In this document: positions 58,115 to 64,000 of the stretch, in pieces
How positions within the stretch are numbered: the stretch's first letter is position 1
Layout of the letters: every line of letters starts with the position of its first letter
Assembly: GCA_028554755.1 (NCBI GenBank)
Contig: JAPTOF010000012.1
Coordinates: 1,134,501 to 1,198,500, forward strand
Length of the DNA: 64,000 nt
From: Cordia subcordata
Taxonomy: Eukaryota; Streptophyta; Magnoliopsida; Boraginales; Cordiaceae
Reading direction: 5' to 3'
Position numbers and translations under genes: made by a program
Notes under the pieces: generated by a model
Told to the model about the DNA's origin: nothing
The model's database searches: none
The model's input: the letters and a program-made list of their open reading frames with translations, nothing else

Positions 58115-60778
58115 TTAAAAAAGGCTAAAACGACGAGCAGCTTCAGATCTCCAGTTCCTCGCTTTCTCAAACCCATTAGTGTAATTCTGATAATCATTAA
58201 AGCTCTGCTCAATCTCTTCACGCGTGTTCATCACAAAAGGCCCATATTGCACAATGGGCTCGTTCAAAGGTTGACCAGCAATGAGAACGAAATGAAGAGG
58301 CTCGGAGGACTTGTTCCACGCCTCAAGAAAATCGCCGGAGCTGCCAAGCAGAAGAAGATTGTGTGGTTTTGTCGGGGAAGAGTTGTGATCGCCAAACACG
58401 CCTTCTCCATCCAAGACGTACACGAACGCGTTCCATGATGTTGGGATTGGTTGCTGGAGATGAGCCCCTGGAGAGAGGGTGAAGTCTAAATACATGGTTG
58501 GAGTTCTGGTGTAGATAGGGGATTTTATTCCAAAGGCCTCTCCTGCTATCACTCTTACTTTTACTCCATCTTTTTCAGCTTCTGGGATGTCTTTGCTCTT
58601 CAATTCTTGATAGTTTGGCTCAATCCTGTTAGACAAGTAAACAAAGAGAGCAAACTAATCATAAAGCATGTCTAAATGACAACTTACTAATCCTACATTT
58701 TGTTAAAGGGACACGTTAGAACTAAAGTTGTAGTAATAGTTTAGGGTACGCAAATGACTTATTTGGTCTCTTATTTTAACTTCTTTAACAATGAAATCCC
58801 TTATTTTTAAAATGTAAAAATTATTGTGCTTTTGTTTTTGCAATTTCTAACACCTTTAGTCCTAAACTTGAAAAATGTCAAGGAAATAATGGCATTAGAC
58901 TAATAATTTGACAAATTGCAAAGATAAGGACTAAAAAGAGAGGTCACGAATTATAAAAATAAAGGATTTAAAAATATTATTTTTTTGACATTTTATATTT
59001 TTTGACATTTTATAAACTTTGGACTAATGGCATCATTAATTGTAAAAATAAAAAATTGAATTGTCGCTTTTTAAAAATAAGAGATTTAATTATAAAAAAA
59101 AAAAAAAACCAAAGATAAAGGATTAAAAAAATCATCTATCCAATAAAAAATATCATAATGTTTGAGGTCTAACTACACGCAACTTCGATTCACAAAAATG
59201 GGATCTTGGAATTTCGAACATAGTGCTTTCTTACAACAATGATGTCCAAGTAAACTGCAGACAAGATTAGCCGGGGACCCTATTTGAAGCATCTATTCCA
59301 ATTGCATTTTCATATTTCCATGTGGCAAATTCTTTATTCAGGTTGGACTACATACAATAATTCTCTGTCAACATATTATGTCTAATTAATTTGTTTAACG
59401 TGTTAACATATTTAATCAACGGAGAAAATAGTAAAAAAATTTACGAGCTGCAAAAATCGAAGAGGAGTCTACTTACCTTTTATTCTGGGAAGAGAGGTTA
59501 ACCCAGAGCTGCAAGGCTCGCATCTTTCCTCGGCCTGCACCTATTTCAGAGTGAACAATTCCTCTTCCAGCAGTCATCCATTGCAAGTCCCCGGCTTCTA
59601 TGATCCCCTTGTGACCCGCAAAATCTTCATGCTTTACAGCTCCCTGGTTCCATAACTCTTTCGTCAAACTCTCATTGATGAGCGTTATTTTTCCGCATTA
59701 AAGTAACCCGACTTAGTTTACCATCATTGAATTTCTTTCCTTTTTTCCTTATATCTAGTCTCATTTTTGCAGATGTTCATAACAAGTTATACTCATTTGA
59801 CAATATTTAAGCTTCTTTTGTATAATATGTACTTTAGTCGCCTTTTTTGACCAATTTAAAGCGTAATCAAAACTAAATGCATTTATTTATAGCCGCCCCA
59901 ATATAAAATCATTCTTCTAAAGTTTGGTGGCATCGATCAAGCAAACACTCGCGAATCTTCAAATATTGAACTGCTCTCTTAAGTTGAATATTTTTCTAAA
60001 ATTTATAAATAGGCCCAATAATAAAAGTGCAACAATATAACATAATATAGTACCTGCAATATATAGCTCACGGTCTCAAAACCTCTATGTGGATGGTCAG
60101 GAAATGCAGCTTTGCCGGTCTCTTTAATAATAGAAAACATTATTAAAATTAACAAAATAATTAGAAAAATGAAATCAAACAACGTACGACTGAAGTAAAT
60201 TTACAAATAAAATAACCAAAAAAAAGTTGAAAAGTGGAGCACTCACCTGAGGAGCCCTCGTCAAGTAGAAGGAAAGGATCAAAGTTTCTCAATTCATACC
60301 TGAGAAAAGAGGTTCGTAACATGAATTTGATCAGGTTAAAAACAATGAAAATATAATCACAATACTTACCGTTGCAATTTCTTATAATTCCTTGCAAAGA
60401 ATGTTAAAAACACACCCAAAAATAAAAAGCAGAACAAACAACTACTACTACCCGAAAACCTGCTTGGATTAGTTTTTTTTTTCATATTTTTTCATTAAAA
60501 AAAGCACGCTATTTGCTGTTTTAAGCATTTTTTTAAAATAAGTATTTACTTTAACTTTCAAAAAAACTTTAAAATCTAAAAGAAAGCTCAAATTTGATAT
60601 TTCATCAAAAATCATAGAGGAAACGCTAGAAAAGACCAATCCTTACGAACCCAATCACGTATGTACAAACTTACCCTCCGATGCTTCTCCTGACGGCTGA
60701 ATCTCCCTGGCCTTCGCTGGCAGCCCTGGCAAGAATTCTTCTGGCCACAGGGCGAGCTGTTCTCGTAATGCTCGACAT
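58115..60778 (-). CDS. Pirin-like cupin protein
   Basis: Exons 60675-60778, 60247-60299, 60054-60121, 59477-59643, 58115-58625, all GT-AG, give 903 nt and 300 residues. Pirins are bicupins with an Fe(II/III) site in the N-terminal barrel. In plants, PIRIN1 interacts with the G-protein alpha subunit and affects germination and light responses; some pirins have quercetinase activity. The four metal ligands are present: His62 and His64 (FPDHPHRGFET), His106 and Glu108 (MTAGRGIVHSE). Other landmarks: FDPFLLLDE, HEDFAGHKG, LQLWVNL, EPNYQELKSKDIPEAEKDG, SPIYTRTPTMYLDFTLSPGA, NAFVYVLDGEG, GPFVMNTREEIEQSFNDY. The segment between LLLDE and FPDHPH reads GSSETGKAA instead of the common EFSVxxPAG, so the exon 2/3 junction deserves a check. 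Confidence 0.9.
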
Positions 60779-61370
60779 GTTTTATCCTTACAAAACCTCT
60801 TTTTTGCGTGTGTGCGTGTGTTTTTTTTTTCTTTTTTTGGTAATAAAACTTCAACAGAAAATTTTGTGGTATTTCCAAAATCTCAAATGTATGAATAGAT
60901 ATGGATACTGAGGGTTTTGCAATCACATATATAGTGGGGGAAGATGAATATTTATGGTTAGTCGCGTTTGATGTTCTAGATGGTCAAAGCAGAAATCCTC
61001 CGCATCACGCGTCGGAGCTTCCCTAAGTTCCAGCCCGCCAGGGACTTTTTTTTTTTTTTCTTTTTCTTAAAAAAAAATGTCTATTACATCGGCATAGCGT
61101 TGTTATGATGTCCCTTTGTGTACTAGAATAACAAGACTTTTTCAATTTCTCATTTATTTTTTCCCAGAAGACTTTCTTTGAACATGCCCCGTGTGGCAGC
61201 TGGCAGGAGTGTAGAACACCTTTTCAAGAAAAAAAAAAAAAGAGAAAGAAAAAAACAATGGAACATTTTATACAAATAATAATTTAAATATGAGATGATG
61301 GAAGTTTTTAACAAGAAGCAAATTTAATTAGCTCTAAAGAAATGTAGGCATCTTAACAACAAAAAATTTA
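60779..61370. other. Spacer upstream of pirin gene
   Basis: Holds the pirin 5' UTR and promoter. T/A homopolymers lie near 60823, 61048 and 61228. No other gene. Confidence 0.6.
60925..60945 (-). promoter_or_regulatory. TATA box of pirin gene
   Basis: Minus-strand CCCCCACTATATATGTGATT lies about 155 bp upstream of the pirin ATG. Position and sequence fit a core promoter. Confidence 0.5.
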
Positions 61371-62319
61371 GGAGAAAATTCACGCTATCCTCTTATGATA
61401 TGTTAAAGTATCACGTTACTCTTTATGTTTCGAAAATTTCAGACTGCCCTTTGTATTTTTCCAAAATTGATCACACCCTCCCCTACCGTTAGTTCAACAC
61501 TAACGCCGTTAAATCCAAGTTTAAAATGATAAATTGCACCTCTAATTCCTATATGGTAAATTTCACATTACTCTCCTGTGATATGTGAAAGTATCACGGT
61601 GTCTCCCTGTGATATACAAAAGTATCATGTTGCCTCACGTGTTTCCAAAACTTCAGATCTCCTTGTGAAAATTCTAGACATTTGAGTGGCCCATGTTTGC
61701 TTTTGCTTTCTTTCTTTTTTCTTCTTCTTTTGCTCTATTTTATGAATGGTCGAGGAGGTTTTTGGAGCTTTTCATTTGCCACTACATGGATTTTAATCAA
61801 GTATGATGACATGATTCAATGCAAAGGACGAACGAAAAAAAAATGAAATAAGGAATTTGTTATCTTTTGTCCAAATAGAAGGTAACATGTAAATAGAAAG
61901 TAAAACGATTAAAAATGCTAGACAAGTGATATTTCTAACAAGTGTGGCTCAAATCTAACGAAAAAATTGACGAAAGAAAGTAACATGATAAATTTCAAAA
62001 AAATACAGGGAGATGATCTGGAGTTTTGGAAACACGGGGGGAGTGACATGATACTTTTGCATATCTAGTAGGTAAAGTGAAATTTACCCATTTTTATCAT
62101 TCCAAGGATATTTTCGTCCAAATAAAAGGTAAAACGCATAAAAATATTAGACTAGCTGCATTTTTTGGGCGTGTGGCTCGAATCTAACAAAAAAATTGAC
62201 GGAGGAGGGTAACATGAAAATTTTCTAAAAAACACAAGGGAATGATATGAAGTTTTCGGAACAGAGGAAGGTAACGTGATACTTTAGCATAGTATAGGAA
62301 AGTAACATGAAATTTACCC
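61371..62319. mobile_element. Long inverted-repeat element (foldback / MULE-type MITE)
   Basis: The left arm (61371-61670) and right arm (61970-62319) are imperfect reverse complements. The left has AAATTTCACATTACTCTCCTGTGATATGTG, AAAGTATCACG and CGTGTTTCCAAAACTTCAGAT; the right, reversed, has GGGTAAATTTCATGTTAC, AAAGTATCACGTTACC and CCGTGTTTCCAAAACTCC. Each arm itself holds two copies of the motif set. Outer ends GGGTAAATTT(C) are of a type common in plant non-autonomous elements. The flanks AAAATTTA and AAAATTTTA could be a diverged TSD. No coding capacity. Confidence 0.7.
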
Positions 62320-64000
62320 AAAATTTTATTATAATCATCCAAGTGATTAATCTACCTATCACGTAGTTGATATAACAAACCTATGGAATTGCATCAAGCT
62401 CTTTTCACCATTGGGAGTATGAATTATTGGTAACGGTAAGAAAACTGAATTTTGGAAATTGACGAGTTTATACTGTCATGAACTTTTGTACATGCATTTG
62501 ATCGATACACGCACTCTTACTTGCCTAGGATAAAAAAGAAGGACCTAGCTAAATAACTAAAAAGATTTTTTCGTCCTTATTATACTATTTATATTTTCTC
62601 TCATTATTACACTACTTGGATTCTCTTTTCTCATTACGTAATTCACATCATCATTACACCTCGTGTTCTCTCTCCTCATCCATTTCACTCTAACGACTAA
62701 AACCCAAGAATCTCACGTCGTACATCACACACACACTCTCTCTTTATTTTTCTCACTTGCATTTGCTTTTCTTTTCTTTTTTTTTTTTATTTAGTTCGAA
62801 AAGCCATGTTTTATTCCTCCAAAATTAAGAGAATAAATTTTATATGAATTTCACTCCAAAAAAATTATTTGTAAATAAAATAAATTTACACAATTATCTA
62901 TAAGGCACCATTAGGTTCAAATTTTGTTTTATAAACCTTTACCTTAAAATATTATGAAAATAATTTAAGATTATAAAATGTTAATATAATTATAAAAAAT
63001 TGTTTATTAGATAATCGTTCTAACTTTATGTTATTATGAGAAATTTTTTTTTCTAGGAATGAGAGAGAAGCAAAGTAAATTTTTCTCTTTAATTAAATAC
63101 ATAAAAACAAATGGAGTTTAGGAGACTAGGACAACCAAATCTCCCCTAGCTTCACTCTTGTATGAGAGAGTATTTTTTTGAATAATAAAATTAGTAAATA
63201 GTTTTTAGTAGGTCAATGATACTAAAAAAAAATTTCTTTTAAACTAGTTTTATGTGTTATCGAATAGGATTAAGTGTTTCACGTTTAAAATGTTTAACTA
63301 GTCTCTAATTAGAGAAAGAACAAACAATCAATAATTAGAGATAGAAGTTACCATCTTTAATCTGAGGATAGCTATTTCTATCACTTCCTAGTTACTCTAA
63401 ATATATCTATTATAAATTTTTTCAAAATTTTTCAAAAAAAAAATTATAACAGTTGCCTTGTAATTTTAGATACAAATGTCAATGATTATTGAAAATAATA
63501 TTTTTCGTACAACAACAATAAATATTAAATCTATAATTCTAATTTTCAAATAACTTAACTTTCTATACTAATAATTGAGAATAAAGTTTTCGTTAAGTAC
63601 ATGCCAGATCATGAATTAGTGATTGCTTTCAAAGCTTTTAAACTTTTTTTTTTAAGATTCAATTCAAAAAAGACGAACAATGTTGACTCTACTTATAGAC
63701 ATTTATCATTGTATATAATTTAAAGATGGTATTTTCCATCACCGAGCCTATAAATAAAAAAGAATTACATACATTAATAAATATTGATAATAAAGTTTTG
63801 CTTGTAACATTGGTAATTATGAACTTATAATTTTGTTTAAACATAAATGATTCTAAGTTTGAAAAATAACTTTATACACTGATAATTACTTTTTCTAAAT
63901 AAAGTATTTAAATCTTTTTTTGATAAATATAACAATTGTTTTCTACTAAATGATGCATCTAATCATAGGTGACAATTTTTTTTTTTTTGGTCTCAAAGCA
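62320..64000. other. AT-rich spacer to window end
   Basis: No gene or bounded element recognised. A pyrimidine-rich stretch lies at about 62570-62790, the rest is >70% A+T by eye, and there is no long open frame. Confidence 0.6.

Noticed and set aside
1..64000. CRISPR array, bacterial operon, riboswitch or rRNA
   Set aside because: None seen; the tandem repeats lack the repeat-spacer pattern and the genes are spliced nuclear plant genes.

Overview
The window is nuclear DNA of a flowering plant, most likely a eudicot. The genes have many small introns, the spacers are AT-rich with microsatellites, and the gene families are plant-specific (KIN-12 kinesin, HMA protein with a CaaX box, core beta-1,2-xylosyltransferase, plant pirin). 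Between the genes lie typical plant transposons: Copia, MULE, SINE, solo LTR and LINE remnants. The species cannot be named from the sequence.

Layout. 1-3270: 3' part of a KIN-12-type kinesin (+), cut by the window edge. 4174-5153: three-exon HMA-domain protein with a CaaX terminus (+). 5826-7892: four-exon LOG-like (lysine-decarboxylase-family) enzyme (-), with a probable GC-AG intron. 10414-11300: small membrane protein gene (-) with an intron in its 5' UTR. 12887-17815: eleven-exon Mo25-like scaffold gene (-). 20128-23798: three-exon N-glycan core beta-1,2-xylosyltransferase gene (-).

26513-36397: complete Copia retrotransposon (-) with two ~1.3 kb LTRs, 5-bp target-site duplication AAGGG, PBS and PPT. 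Its gag and pol are damaged, and a third long ORF lies downstream of pol. It sits inside an older sequence that begins with a poly(T) run. 36838-37107: tRNA-derived SINE with a 13-bp TSD. 39952-47344: three closely related FSP1/AIFM2-like oxidoreductase genes (two +, one -) that share a promoter block; only the first has an intron. 48214-49578: solo LTR with TSD CCCGT. 50528-57616: Mutator-like element with long TIRs and an 11-bp TSD, carrying a decayed mudrA-like transposase (+) and a convergent decayed plant-mobile-domain gene (-). It is inserted in a LINE RNase H fragment. 58115-60778: five-exon pirin gene (-). 61371-62319: long inverted-repeat (foldback/MITE) element. The rest is AT-rich spacer.

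The host genes have unrelated housekeeping roles (cytokinesis, hormone or nucleotide metabolism, kinase scaffolding, Golgi glycosylation, redox). The only functional cluster is the FSP1-like trio. All exon boundaries were worked out by hand from splice consensus, reading frame and family similarity. They have not been tested against transcripts.
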